A stretch of DNA of 64,000 nucleotides from Devosia faecipullorum (GTDB taxonomy: Bacteria; Pseudomonadota; Alphaproteobacteria; Rhizobiales; Devosiaceae). The stretch's first letter is position 1; each line of letters begins with the position of its first letter. The translations under genes and the position numbers were made by a program. The notes under the pieces are model-generated. The model did no database searches. It was not told the DNA's origin and worked only from the letters and a program-made list of their open reading frames with translations. Where the stretch lies: NCBI RefSeq assembly GCF_015158295.1, contig NZ_JACDXV010000006.1, positions 116,240 through 180,239 of the forward strand, read 5' to 3'. This document shows positions 1 through 8,042 of the stretch, one piece after another.

Positions 1-963
1 CAGATCGCCGCCACGCTGGGGCCGCTGATCAGCGGCGAGGAGGTAGCCGATTGGACTGCGCCGAACGGCCAGGTCTATTCCGTGGTGGTTCGGCTGCCAG
101 AAGATCTCCGCAATGACGTCGAGGCCATCGGCAATCTGCCCATCGCACAATCGGGCGCGACCGGTTCCTCATCCATGATCACCCTGAACCAGGTCGCCGA
201 CATCATCGAAAGCACCGGCCCGGCTACGATCAACCGGCAGGATCTGCAGCGCGGGGTCACCGTCACCGCCTCGACCGAAGGCGTCGAATTGGGAACGATC
301 TTGCCGCAATTGCAGGCCGCCATAGATCGGCTGGACTTCCCAACGGGCTATCGCAGCTCCTTCGGCGGAGAGGTCGAGCAGATCGCCGACACGTTCGGCT
401 CGGTGGGATCGGCGCTGCTGTTGGCAGTGATCTTCATCTATCTGGTGCTGGCCAGCCAGTTCGGCAGCTTCCTGCAGCCGCTGGCGATCATGGGCTCGCT
501 TCCCTTGGCGATCATCGGCGTGATGGTGGGCCTGTTGATTGGGGGATCGACGCTCAACATGTTCTCGGCCATCGGCTTCATCATGCTGATGGGTCTCGTG
601 GTCAAGAACGCCATCCTATTGGTCGACAATGCCAACCAGCATGTCAGGGAAGGCTGGAACCTTTACGACGCGCTGGTCGAAGCCGGGGTCACCCGGTTCC
701 GGCCGATCATCATGACGACGCTGGCGATGATCTTCGGCATGCTGCCGCTGGCGCTGAGCCTGCACGAGGGCAGCGGACAGAATGCGCCCATGGCTCATGC
801 AGTGATCGGTGGGCTGATCAGCTCGACGGCGCTCACCTTGCTCGTCGTTCCGGTGCTGCTGACCTATATCGACAGCTTCAGTGCCTTTGTCCGCCGCTTC
901 ATGCCCAAGGCGCCTGATGACAGGGAGCACCAGGCTCCCAAAGGCGAGGCGGCAGCTCACTGA
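1..963 (+). CDS. RND efflux permease, C-terminal part (5' truncated by window edge)
   Basis: The reading frame is open from base 1, so only the last 320 residues of what is normally a protein of about 1,030 residues are present. The part seen is the C-terminal half of an AcrB/HAE1-type inner-membrane proton/drug antiporter: a periplasmic porter segment, then the TM7-12 bundle. The bundle has the hallmark stretches YLVLASQFGSF, GLVVKNAILLVDNAN and RFRPIIMTTLAMIFGMLPLAL, where the conserved Lys/Asn and PIxMTxLA belong to the relay and the family signature. It would act with a periplasmic adaptor and a TolC-type channel, neither visible here. The substrate cannot be told. It is convergent with the thiolase gene, 14 bp away, and looks functionally unrelated to it. 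Confidence 0.93.
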   Translation, partial: QIAATLGPLISGEEVADWTAPNGQVYSVVVRLPEDLRNDVEAIGNLPIAQSGATGSSSMITLNQVADIIESTGPATINRQDLQRGVTVTASTEGVELGTILPQLQAAIDRLDFPTGYRSSFGGEVEQIADTFGSVGSALLLAVIFIYLVLASQFGSFLQPLAIMGSLPLAIIGVMVGLLIGGSTLNMFSAIGFIMLMGLVVKNAILLVDNANQHVREGWNLYDALVEAGVTRFRPIIMTTLAMIFGMLPLALSLHEGSGQNAPMAHAVIGGLISSTALTLLVVPVLLTYIDSFSAFVRRFMPKAPDDREHQAPKGEAAAH

Positions 964-977
964 GCCGCCGCCAAGGC

Positions 978-2180
978 CTAGACAAGTTCAAGCGCGATGG
1001 CGATGCCCTGGCCCACGCCGATGCACATGGTGGCGAGCGCCCGGCGCTTGCCGGTGAGGCTCAATTCAAGCGCCGCCGTACCGGCAATGCGGGCGCCGCT
1101 CATGCCGAGCGGATGACCGAGGGCAATGGCGCCGCCATTGGGGTTCACCCGCGCATCGTCCTCGGCAATACCGAGATCGCGCAGCACCGCGATGCCCTGG
1201 CTGGCGAAAGCTTCGTTGAGTTCGATGACGTCGAAGTCGGCGGCGCCAAGCCCGAGGCGCGCAAAAAGCTTGCTACTGGCGGGGGCCGGTCCCATGCCCA
1301 TGATCCGTGGCGGCACCCCGGCCGTCGCGCCACCGAGAATACGAACAATGGGTGTGAGGCCATGCCGCTTCGCGGCCTCTTCTGAGGCGATGATCAGCGC
1401 CGCAGCGCCGTCATTGACTCCCGAGGCATTGCCGGCAGTCACCGTGCCATCAGCAAAGAGCGGTCGCAGCCGCGCCAGCGTTTCCATGCTGGTGCCGGGC
1501 CGTGGATGCTCATCGCTGCTGACGAGGAGCGGATCGCCCTTTTTCTGCTGGATGGCAACCGGGGCGATTTCCCGGCCCAGCCGGCCATTTTGCTGCGCGG
1601 CTATGGCCTTGTCCTGGCTGCGGGCCGCAAAGGCGTCCTGGGCCTCGCGCGAGACATTGAATTGCTGCGCGACATTCTCGCCGGTCTCGGGCATGGATTC
1701 GACGCCATATTGCGCCTTCATGGCCGGATTGATGAAGCGCCAACCGATCGTGGTGTCGTAGATTTCCGCCTGGCGCGAGAATGCGGTTTCCGCCTTGGGC
1801 AGAACGAAGGGCGCCCGCGACATGGATTCGGTGCCACCGGCAATGATCAATTCGGCCTCGCCGGAGCGGATGGCCCGGGCGGCCATGATCACCGCGTCCA
1901 TGCCCGAACCGCAGAGACGGTTGATGGTCGTGCCGGAGACGCCGACAGGCAGGCCGGCGAGCAGGGCGCTCATGCGGGCGACATTGCGATTGTCTTCGCC
2001 AGCCCCATTGGCATTGCCGAAGATCACATCGTCCACCGCCTCCCAATCCACACCGGCCTGTTCGTCGATGAGGGCCTTGATTGGAACGGCGCCGAGATCG
2101 TCGGGACGCGCGGCGGACAGCGAGCCGCCGAAACGGCCGATCGGGGTGCGCCTATAGGCGCAGATAAACGCTTCGGTCAT
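978..2180 (-). CDS. Acetyl-CoA acyltransferase, 3-oxoadipyl-CoA thiolase type
   Basis: A 400-residue thiolase that cleaves a 3-oxoacyl-CoA with CoA, releasing acetyl-CoA. The nucleophilic Cys lies in NRLCGSGMDAV (about residue 90), the catalytic His in GHPLGMSGARI, and the second Cys in CIGVGQGIA near the C-terminus. The segment WRFINP...YGVESMPETGENVA is typical of the PcaF/PaaJ branch (beta-ketoadipate and phenylacetate pathways), but no other pca or paa gene is present, so the true substrate may be another 3-oxoacyl-CoA. It follows the GMC oxidoreductase gene by one base on the same strand and should be co-transcribed with it. Confidence 0.9.
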   Translation of the reverse strand: MTEAFICAYRRTPIGRFGGSLSAARPDDLGAVPIKALIDEQAGVDWEAVDDVIFGNANGAGEDNRNVARMSALLAGLPVGVSGTTINRLCGSGMDAVIMAARAIRSGEAELIIAGGTESMSRAPFVLPKAETAFSRQAEIYDTTIGWRFINPAMKAQYGVESMPETGENVAQQFNVSREAQDAFAARSQDKAIAAQQNGRLGREIAPVAIQQKKGDPLLVSSDEHPRPGTSMETLARLRPLFADGTVTAGNASGVNDGAAALIIASEEAAKRHGLTPIVRILGGATAGVPPRIMGMGPAPASSKLFARLGLGAADFDVIELNEAFASQGIAVLRDLGIAEDDARVNPNGGAIALGHPLGMSGARIAGTAALELSLTGKRRALATMCIGVGQGIAIALELV

Positions 2181-2181
2181 G

Positions 2182-3804
2182 TCAGTGCAGTCCTGCCTCT
2201 TGAAGAATGGCGGCCGACGCCTTCTCCGCGATCATGATGGTGGGAGAATTGGTGTTGCCAGAGGTGATGAAGGGCATGGCCGAGGCATCGACAACCCGCA
2301 AGCCAGCCACGCCGAAGACCCGAAGATCCTTGTCGACGACCGCCATCGGATCGCTTTTCACGCCCATGCGCGCCGTGCCGACGGGGTGGAAAATAGTGGT
2401 ACCGATATCCCCTGCCACTTTGGCGAGATCGTCATCGCTTTCAAGATGCGCACCGGGCCGGAACTCCTCGGGCCGGTATCGAGCCATGGCGGGCTGGCTC
2501 ATGACCTTGCGGGCGCAGCGAATGGACTGGGCGGCCACCAGCCGGTCCGCTTCTGCCGACAGATAGTTCGGCGCTATGATCGGCGCCTGATCGAAGGCGG
2601 CGGACCGGATATGCACGCTGCCCCGGCTTTCAGGCCGCAGGTTGCAAACGCTCACCGTGATGGCGGGAAAATCGTGCATGGCATCGCCAAATTTATCCAG
2701 CGAGAGCGGCTGAATATGGAACTGGATATTGGGTGTGTCGTGGCGATCCGAAGAGCGGGTGAACGCGCCCAGTTGCGAGGGCGCCATGGTCAGCGCGCCA
2801 CGTCGCATGAACAGATATTCCAGCCCCATCATGCCGCGCCGCACCAGCGAGCGGTAGAGCATGTTCATGGTGGGCACGCCGGAAACCTTGTAGATGGGCC
2901 GCAATTGCAGATGGTCCTGCAGGTTGGCGCCGACGCCGGGAAGGTTGGCAGTGACCTCGATGCCCAGACCGCGCAGATAGTTGGCATCACCGATGCCGGA
3001 GCGTTCGAGAATGGCCGGGCTTGCCACCGCACCCGCCGACAGGATCACCTCGCGGCGAGCGCGTATGACCTGCCTTGTTCCCTGGCGCATCAGACTGACG
3101 CCCCTGGCCTTGCCGTATTCGACAATGACGCGCTCGACCAGCGCATTGGTGAGGATTTGCAGGTTTGCACGTTTCAATGCCGGCCGGAGAAAACCCCGCG
3201 CCGCGCTCCAGCGCCGTCCCAGCTTCTGGTTGACGTCGAAATAGCCGCAACCTTCATTGCTGCCGGTATTGAAATCGGAACTGGCGGGGATGCCAGCGCT
3301 TTCGGCGGCCTCGATGAAGGAATCGAGCACCTGCCAGCGCAGACGTGGCTGCTCGACGCGCCATTCGCCCCCTGTCCCATGCATGGCCTCAGCGCCGCGC
3401 CAATTGTCCTCGTGGCGCTTGAACAGAGGGAGCACGTCGTCCCAGCCCCAACCCTCAAGGCCCATATCGCGCCAGCGGTTATAGTCAGCCGCTTGGCCAC
3501 GCATATAGATCATGGCGTTGATGGCGGAGGAGCCGCCCAGCACCTTGCCACGCGGATAGGCCAGATCACGGCCATTGAGACCCGGCGTAGGCTCGGTGCG
3601 GAACAACCAATCGGATCGGGGATTGCCGATGGCGAACAGATAGCCGACCGGAATGTGGAACCAGATCCAATTGTCCTTCCCCCCGGCCTCAAGCAGCGCC
3701 ACGCTGTATTTGCCGTTCTCGGACAGGCGGTTGGCCAATACGCAACCCGCAGACCCGCCGCCGCATACAATAAAGTCGAATTCCAGATCGCTCATCACTT
3801 GCAC
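2182..3804 (-). CDS. GMC family oxidoreductase (choline/alcohol dehydrogenase-like)
   Basis: A 540-residue FAD enzyme of the glucose-methanol-choline family that oxidises an alcohol to an aldehyde. The N-terminus carries the ADP-binding motif CGGGSAGCVLANRL with its acidic partner LLEAGG. The second GMC signature GGSSAINAMIYMRG follows near residue 85. The active-site His is in TTIFHPVGTARMG and the second residue of the pair in SGNTNSPTIMIAEKA. Relatives include choline, aliphatic alcohol and polyethylene-glycol dehydrogenases; the substrate cannot be assigned. No betaine aldehyde dehydrogenase or BetI is nearby, so BetA is unlikely. It is the first gene of a two-gene operon with the thiolase and is divergent from a LysR gene. 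Confidence 0.9.
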   Translation of the reverse strand: MQVMSDLEFDFIVCGGGSAGCVLANRLSENGKYSVALLEAGGKDNWIWFHIPVGYLFAIGNPRSDWLFRTEPTPGLNGRDLAYPRGKVLGGSSAINAMIYMRGQAADYNRWRDMGLEGWGWDDVLPLFKRHEDNWRGAEAMHGTGGEWRVEQPRLRWQVLDSFIEAAESAGIPASSDFNTGSNEGCGYFDVNQKLGRRWSAARGFLRPALKRANLQILTNALVERVIVEYGKARGVSLMRQGTRQVIRARREVILSAGAVASPAILERSGIGDANYLRGLGIEVTANLPGVGANLQDHLQLRPIYKVSGVPTMNMLYRSLVRRGMMGLEYLFMRRGALTMAPSQLGAFTRSSDRHDTPNIQFHIQPLSLDKFGDAMHDFPAITVSVCNLRPESRGSVHIRSAAFDQAPIIAPNYLSAEADRLVAAQSIRCARKVMSQPAMARYRPEEFRPGAHLESDDDLAKVAGDIGTTIFHPVGTARMGVKSDPMAVVDKDLRVFGVAGLRVVDASAMPFITSGNTNSPTIMIAEKASAAILQEAGLH

Positions 3805-3890
3805 CTCTGGATTGCGAGCCTAATGTGCGAAAATGCTCGCGCAAACAGCAAATCCTGCACATATATCGGGCAAAAATGCACGAGGAAGTC
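3805..3890. promoter_or_regulatory. Divergent promoter region with candidate LysR box
   Basis: The 86 bp between the GMC oxidoreductase start and the LysR start contain TGTGCGAAA (3824-3832) within an imperfect dyad, TTGCGAG...CTCGCGCAA. The same TGTGCGAAA 9-mer occurs at 17516-17524 in front of the paralogous LysR gene, which marks it as a candidate recognition half-site. Binding is inferred. Confidence 0.4.
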
Positions 3891-4775
3891 ATGGCGGCCT
3901 TTGACTGGAACGATCTGCGGTTTTTCCTCGAAGTGGCGCGCACCGGCACTTTGAGCGGCGCTTCCCGGATATTGGGCGCCGACCACACCACAGTGGGCCG
4001 GCGCATCACCGCGCTTGAAAACGCCCTAGGCCAGACGCTGTTCCGGCGCAGCCTGGCCGGTTATGGCCTCACGCCAGCGGGCGAGGATTTGCTCGCGCAT
4101 GCCGAACAGATGGAGACCCTGGCACTGCGGTCAGGCGCCGGATCGAGCCAGCCGGGCACGACCATGGGAGGCGTGGTGCGGCTGACCACCACCGATGGGT
4201 TCGGCAATTTCTTTCTCGCCCGCCACCTGCCCCGCTTCACCGCCTCCCATCCAAGACTGGTCGTGCAACTTGCCCCCATACAGCAGACCCAATCGCCCTC
4301 CCATCGCGACGGCGATCTGCTGGTCACCCTCACCGCCTCGGGCGCACGGTTTTCCTCGGAGCAGCTGGCCGAATACGGGCTCGGCCTTTATGCCAGCCCG
4401 GCCTATCTGGAACATTACGGCGCGCCGACGCGGCGCGACGACTTACGACCGCACCGGCTGGTCGGCTATATCGAAGACCTGCTGTTCTCGCGCGAACTGG
4501 ACTATCTCGATGAAGTGCTGCCAGGTCTGCGGGCACAGGTGCAATGCTCAAGCCTGCAAGCCCAAGCGGAGGCGACTCGGGCGGGCGCTGGCATCTGCGT
4601 CCTGCCTCACTATCTGGCGCGGCAGATAGACGGCCTCGCGCCGGTCCTTGCCGGCGAGGTCGCATTGCGCCGCCATTACTGGCTCAATCTCGCGCCGGCG
4701 ACCGAACGCGCGCCGCGCGTGCATGCAGTGGCCGATTTTCTGCGCCAATTGGTGAAAGAAACAGATTTCGGGTAG
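3891..4775 (+). CDS. LysR family transcriptional regulator
   Basis: A 294-residue LysR protein. The N-terminal winged HTH is FDWNDLRFFLEVARTGTLSG followed by the recognition helix region HTTVGRRITALENALG. The C-terminal periplasmic-binding-like fold is the effector domain. I chose the ATG at 3891 because GAGGAAG lies just upstream and the protein then begins with MAAFDWNDL, as relatives do; upstream in-frame starts lack a ribosome site. It is divergent from the GMC oxidoreductase/thiolase operon, its probable target. It is clearly paralogous to the LysR at 17536, with which it shares N-terminal wording and a putative operator 9-mer. Confidence 0.88.
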   Translation: MAAFDWNDLRFFLEVARTGTLSGASRILGADHTTVGRRITALENALGQTLFRRSLAGYGLTPAGEDLLAHAEQMETLALRSGAGSSQPGTTMGGVVRLTTTDGFGNFFLARHLPRFTASHPRLVVQLAPIQQTQSPSHRDGDLLVTLTASGARFSSEQLAEYGLGLYASPAYLEHYGAPTRRDDLRPHRLVGYIEDLLFSRELDYLDEVLPGLRAQVQCSSLQAQAEATRAGAGICVLPHYLARQIDGLAPVLAGEVALRRHYWLNLAPATERAPRVHAVADFLRQLVKETDFG

Positions 4776-4868
4776 GCGGAACCCTGCAAAGGTGCTGCGC
4801 AGAGGTTTGGCATTGTTCGACGCGCGCTAGAGGCTAAATCTCGTGCGGATCAAACAAGGCACTCCCCA

Positions 4869-5846
4869 TTGTCGCTTTCCCCTCTTTTATCGGTGACGCC
4901 CGAACTGCGCCGCCTCGTTTCGCCTATGCGCCGCTTTGCCTCCGTCAATGCCTGGATCGTGGGGCCGAAGGGCAGGCAAATCGTCGTCGATACCGGTATG
5001 TGCGGCACCGAAACCAAACATATCTGGCGTCGTGCCGAAGAAAGCGGAGCGCTTGGTGGGGTTGAGGCTATTGTCGTCACGCACATGCATCGCGACCATG
5101 CCGGGCAGGTGCGCCATCTGCAGCGGCAGTTCGGGGCAAAGCTCCTCATGAGCGCGCGCGAACATGCAGACGCGCTGGCGGCGAGCATAGTCACGCCGGA
5201 CGAAAACAGATCGCGATTGCGGGATTTTCTCCTGGCGCTCGGCATGGATGATGAGGACGCCGGCGCGAGCGTGCCGATCGATTATTCCATGCTCGCACCC
5301 TTTCCGGCGGACGTTCTCGCGCTGGAAGACGACGAATGCCTGTCTCTGGCCGGGCGGAGGTGGCGCGTCCTGCTTGGGGGCGGTCATTCTGCGGCGGCGG
5401 TGTGCCTGATGGCGGAAGACGAGAGCCTGTTCTTTTCGGGCGATCAAGTCCTCGCCGGTTCCGGCGCCCATATTGCCGTCTGGCCCGGCGCACCAGAGGC
5501 CGATCCGCTCGCCGATTATTTTGCCTTCCTCGACCGGCTCGCCTCGCTTCCCGAACAGATGCTGGTACTGCCCGGCCATGGCCTGCCGTTCTCCGGTCTC
5601 GCGGCCCATGCGCGGTCGCTGCGCGGGCAACATGAGGATCGCCTCGCCAAATTGGGAAAAGCAATGTCCGGTGCCATGACCTGCGTAGAAATGGCGCCGC
5701 TGGTGTTTTCCGAAAGGGCGATGCGGCGTTTTGCCGAGCTCATTCCGGCTATGACGCTCAGCCTCGCCAATCATCTCTGGTATCGGGGCGCCCTCAGGCG
5801 CCACCGCTCCGACAATGGCCTTTACCTCTTCGAAAAGGCACTTTGA
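4869..5846 (+). CDS. MBL-fold metallo-hydrolase
   Basis: A 325-residue metallo-beta-lactamase-fold hydrolase. The dinuclear metal site is complete: THMHRDHAGQ (HxHxDH, about residues 75-85), the later His in GGGHSAAAVCL, Asp in FFSGDQVL, and His in LVLPGHGLPFSG. The region after residue 240 is a helical C-terminal domain like those of thioesterase or glyoxalase-II-type relatives. It lies 94 bp downstream of the LysR gene on the same strand and is convergent with tctA, leaving only 3 bp. It may hydrolyse a CoA thioester or lactone of the neighbouring catabolic pathway, but that rests on context only. Confidence 0.85.
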   Translation: MSLSPLLSVTPELRRLVSPMRRFASVNAWIVGPKGRQIVVDTGMCGTETKHIWRRAEESGALGGVEAIVVTHMHRDHAGQVRHLQRQFGAKLLMSAREHADALAASIVTPDENRSRLRDFLLALGMDDEDAGASVPIDYSMLAPFPADVLALEDDECLSLAGRRWRVLLGGGHSAAAVCLMAEDESLFFSGDQVLAGSGAHIAVWPGAPEADPLADYFAFLDRLASLPEQMLVLPGHGLPFSGLAAHARSLRGQHEDRLAKLGKAMSGAMTCVEMAPLVFSERAMRRFAELIPAMTLSLANHLWYRGALRRHRSDNGLYLFEKAL

Positions 5847-5849
5847 TGC

Positions 5850-7379
5850 CTACCCTTGGTTGTCGACGGTAACGTCGCTCGCTGCCTTGCGGATGGATCG
5901 TCGCAGCAGCGGCAGGCCCGCGGTCGCGACCAGCGTCACGAGGCTCAAGACGATGAAGGTCGCAGAAACCGGCGTTGAAACGAAGATCTCGAACGAGCCG
6001 CGCGACAGCAGCAGCGCCCGGCGCATATATTCTTCGATCATGGGGCCAAGAATGAAGCCGAGCAGCAAGGGTGCGGCCGGATAGCGGCCCAGGATCATGA
6101 ATACCCCAACAATTCCGAAGCCGATGACGACGAAAATGTCGAACACGTTGTTGCGGATCGAGAACACGCCAACGCAGATGAAGAAGAGCATGGCCACATA
6201 GAGCGCATCATAGGGAATTTTGAGGATGCGCACGAAAAGGCCGATAAAAGGCAGGTTCAGTACCAACAGAATGACATTGCCGATCCAGAAGCTGGCGATC
6301 AGGCCCCAGAACAATTCGGGATGCTGATTGACGAGACCCGGTCCGGGCGCAATGCCGTGGATCATCAGCGCCCCCAGCATCACTGCCATCACCGCGTCGC
6401 CTGGAATGCCGAGACTCAGGGTGGGAATGAACGCGGATTGCACTGCAGCATTATTGGATGCTTCCGGCGCGGCGATACCCGCCATGGCGCCCTTGCCGAA
6501 GATGGCGGGTGTCCGGGAAACGCGTTTCTCGGTGGCGTAGGCCATGAAGGAGGCGATGGTGGCGCCAGTGCCGGGTAGGACGCCCAGCACAGTACCAAGC
6601 AGAGTACCGCGCACTGTGGGCATGGTGCTTTCCTTGATGTCCTGGCGCGTGGGGATAAGCGAGCGCAGCGTCACGTCATGCACCTTGAACGGACTGCCGT
6701 CGCTGCGCATGAGATTGACGAGAATTTCGGCAACGCCGAACAGGCCCATGGCCAGAGCCACGATGCTCAGCCCGTCCGACAATTCGGACATGCCGAACTG
6801 AAAGCGCTGTACGCCGGTATTCATGTCCATACCCACCGTGCCCAGCGCCACCCCGACCACGACCATGGCGAGGCCCTTAAGCATCGAGCCCCCCGACAGC
6901 GTCGAGGCCGCGATGAGGCCGAAAATCATAATGGCAGTGTATTCGGGGGCCCCGAAGGCCAGTGCCACATCGGCCAGCACGGGGCCCAGCAACATCAGCA
7001 CCAGAATGGCGAAGGAACCGCCGACAAAGGACGAGAGGGTGGTGATGGCCAGAGCCACTCCGGCCCGGCCCTGCTTGGCCAGCGGATAGCCATCGAGGCA
7101 GGTGATGGCATTGGTCGCGGTGCCCGGGATATTAAGCAGGATAGAGGCGATCGAGCCACCATATTGCGCCCCATAGAAAACGCCCGCCAGCATGATGATG
7201 GCCGTGGTCGGCTCCATGTAGAAGGTGAGCGGCAGCAGCATGGAAATGGTAGAGAGCGCTCCGATGCCCGGCAGGAGCCCGACCACGGTGCCGAGCGCCA
7301 CGCCCACGAGGCAGAACAGCAGGTTGTTCCACTCCAAGGCCGTCGCGAAGCCCATCTGGATGGCGGAAAGATAATCCAT
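5850..7379 (-). CDS. tctA: Tripartite tricarboxylate transporter permease, large subunit TctA
   Basis: A 509-residue, very hydrophobic protein with about 11-12 transmembrane helices, the large membrane subunit of the TTT family, which imports carboxylates using a periplasmic binding protein (TctC). Family signatures are visible: GLLPGIGALSTISMLLPLTF near residue 40, YGGSIASILLNIPGTATNA near residue 75 and a repeated VLPGTGATIASFMAY near residue 270. It follows tctB by 15 bp on the same strand. The matching tctC lies about 6.6 kb away, at 14023-14991, beyond genes of the opposite strand, an uncommon split of this transporter. Confidence 0.93.
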   Translation of the reverse strand: MDYLSAIQMGFATALEWNNLLFCLVGVALGTVVGLLPGIGALSTISMLLPLTFYMEPTTAIIMLAGVFYGAQYGGSIASILLNIPGTATNAITCLDGYPLAKQGRAGVALAITTLSSFVGGSFAILVLMLLGPVLADVALAFGAPEYTAIMIFGLIAASTLSGGSMLKGLAMVVVGVALGTVGMDMNTGVQRFQFGMSELSDGLSIVALAMGLFGVAEILVNLMRSDGSPFKVHDVTLRSLIPTRQDIKESTMPTVRGTLLGTVLGVLPGTGATIASFMAYATEKRVSRTPAIFGKGAMAGIAAPEASNNAAVQSAFIPTLSLGIPGDAVMAVMLGALMIHGIAPGPGLVNQHPELFWGLIASFWIGNVILLVLNLPFIGLFVRILKIPYDALYVAMLFFICVGVFSIRNNVFDIFVVIGFGIVGVFMILGRYPAAPLLLGFILGPMIEEYMRRALLLSRGSFEIFVSTPVSATFIVLSLVTLVATAGLPLLRRSIRKAASDVTVDNQG

Positions 7380-7394
7380 ATTCGTTCCTTTCGC

Positions 7395-7850
7395 CTACCA
7401 AGGGAAAGCGCGCATGGGCATGCCCAGGCCATAGATGAACAATAGCCAACCCAGCGCCGGCAGCAGCACGATGGTAAGGGCGATGCGCCTCGCATTTGGC
7501 TTGGGATAGGCAAAGGCCGAGAGCAGCGCCATGACGATCGTGGCGATGATCAGTCCAGCCGGACGCAGGAGCAGAGCCCAGGCCAAAAGCCCGGCGAAGA
7601 CGAAAAGGGCCGGGCGCAGGCTGAGTTTTCCGCCTTCGACCGGCAGGCCGCCGTCTGGAACTTTCCAGAAAATCAGGCCACCGAGAAAGGCCATGGCAAA
7701 CCCGGCAACCATGGGGAAGAAGCCCGGTCCCATATTGTTGAGCGTACCCAGCGGATAGCTGAACGACTGGGCTGCGATGGCCAGACCAAGAACCAGAATG
7801 ACCAGGCCGCCGATCCGCTCGGGCCAGGGCAATAAAACAGCAGCGCTCAA
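7395..7850 (-). CDS. tctB: Tripartite tricarboxylate transporter small permease TctB
   Basis: A 151-residue membrane protein with four predicted helices, the expected size and topology for the small TctB/DUF1468 subunit. Runs such as GGLVILVLGLAIAAQSFSY and a glycine-rich second helix with MGPGFFPMVAG (the family's GPGxFP) are visible. It is the first gene of a tctBA operon read leftward from the 192-bp divergent region that carries an ATCTTT-N11-AAAGAT dyad. It forms the membrane complex with TctA; substrate unknown. Confidence 0.88.
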   Translation of the reverse strand: MSAAVLLPWPERIGGLVILVLGLAIAAQSFSYPLGTLNNMGPGFFPMVAGFAMAFLGGLIFWKVPDGGLPVEGGKLSLRPALFVFAGLLAWALLLRPAGLIIATIVMALLSAFAYPKPNARRIALTIVLLPALGWLLFIYGLGMPMRAFPW

Positions 7851-7958
7851 CTTCGCCTCCCTGTGGGTCCATGACCAGCATGGACATGAATTCGGCTTGG
7901 GCCGTTCTGCCTATCGTGCAGTTGAATGACCTTAGAAAAACTGCAAAATGTCACAAAC

Positions 7959-7983
7959 GATCTTTGCGAATTTTGAAAAGATC
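7959..7983. promoter_or_regulatory. 25-bp dyad operator (GATCTTT-N11-AAAGATC) before tctBA and fadJ-like
   Basis: Perfect 7-base arms, GATCTTT (7959-7965) and AAAGATC (7977-7983), flank an 11-base spacer, GCGAATTTTGA. It lies in the divergent region between tctB and the hydratase/dehydrogenase gene. A near copy, identical at 21 of 25 aligned positions, lies at 15081-15105 before tctC. T-N11-A geometry fits a LysR-type box, but the cognate regulator is not known. Confidence 0.6.
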
Positions 7984-8042
7984 ACGCCGCGGTAAACAGG
8001 CTACAGCTTTGGCATATCCTGGCCCTTGCTGCGAGAACGAGC

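Noticed and set aside
2179..3954. A 591-codon rightward open frame across the GMC oxidoreductase gene
   Set aside because: Antisense shadow in GC-rich DNA; translation is His/Arg/Gly-rich with no family motif, while the opposite strand has a full GMC enzyme.
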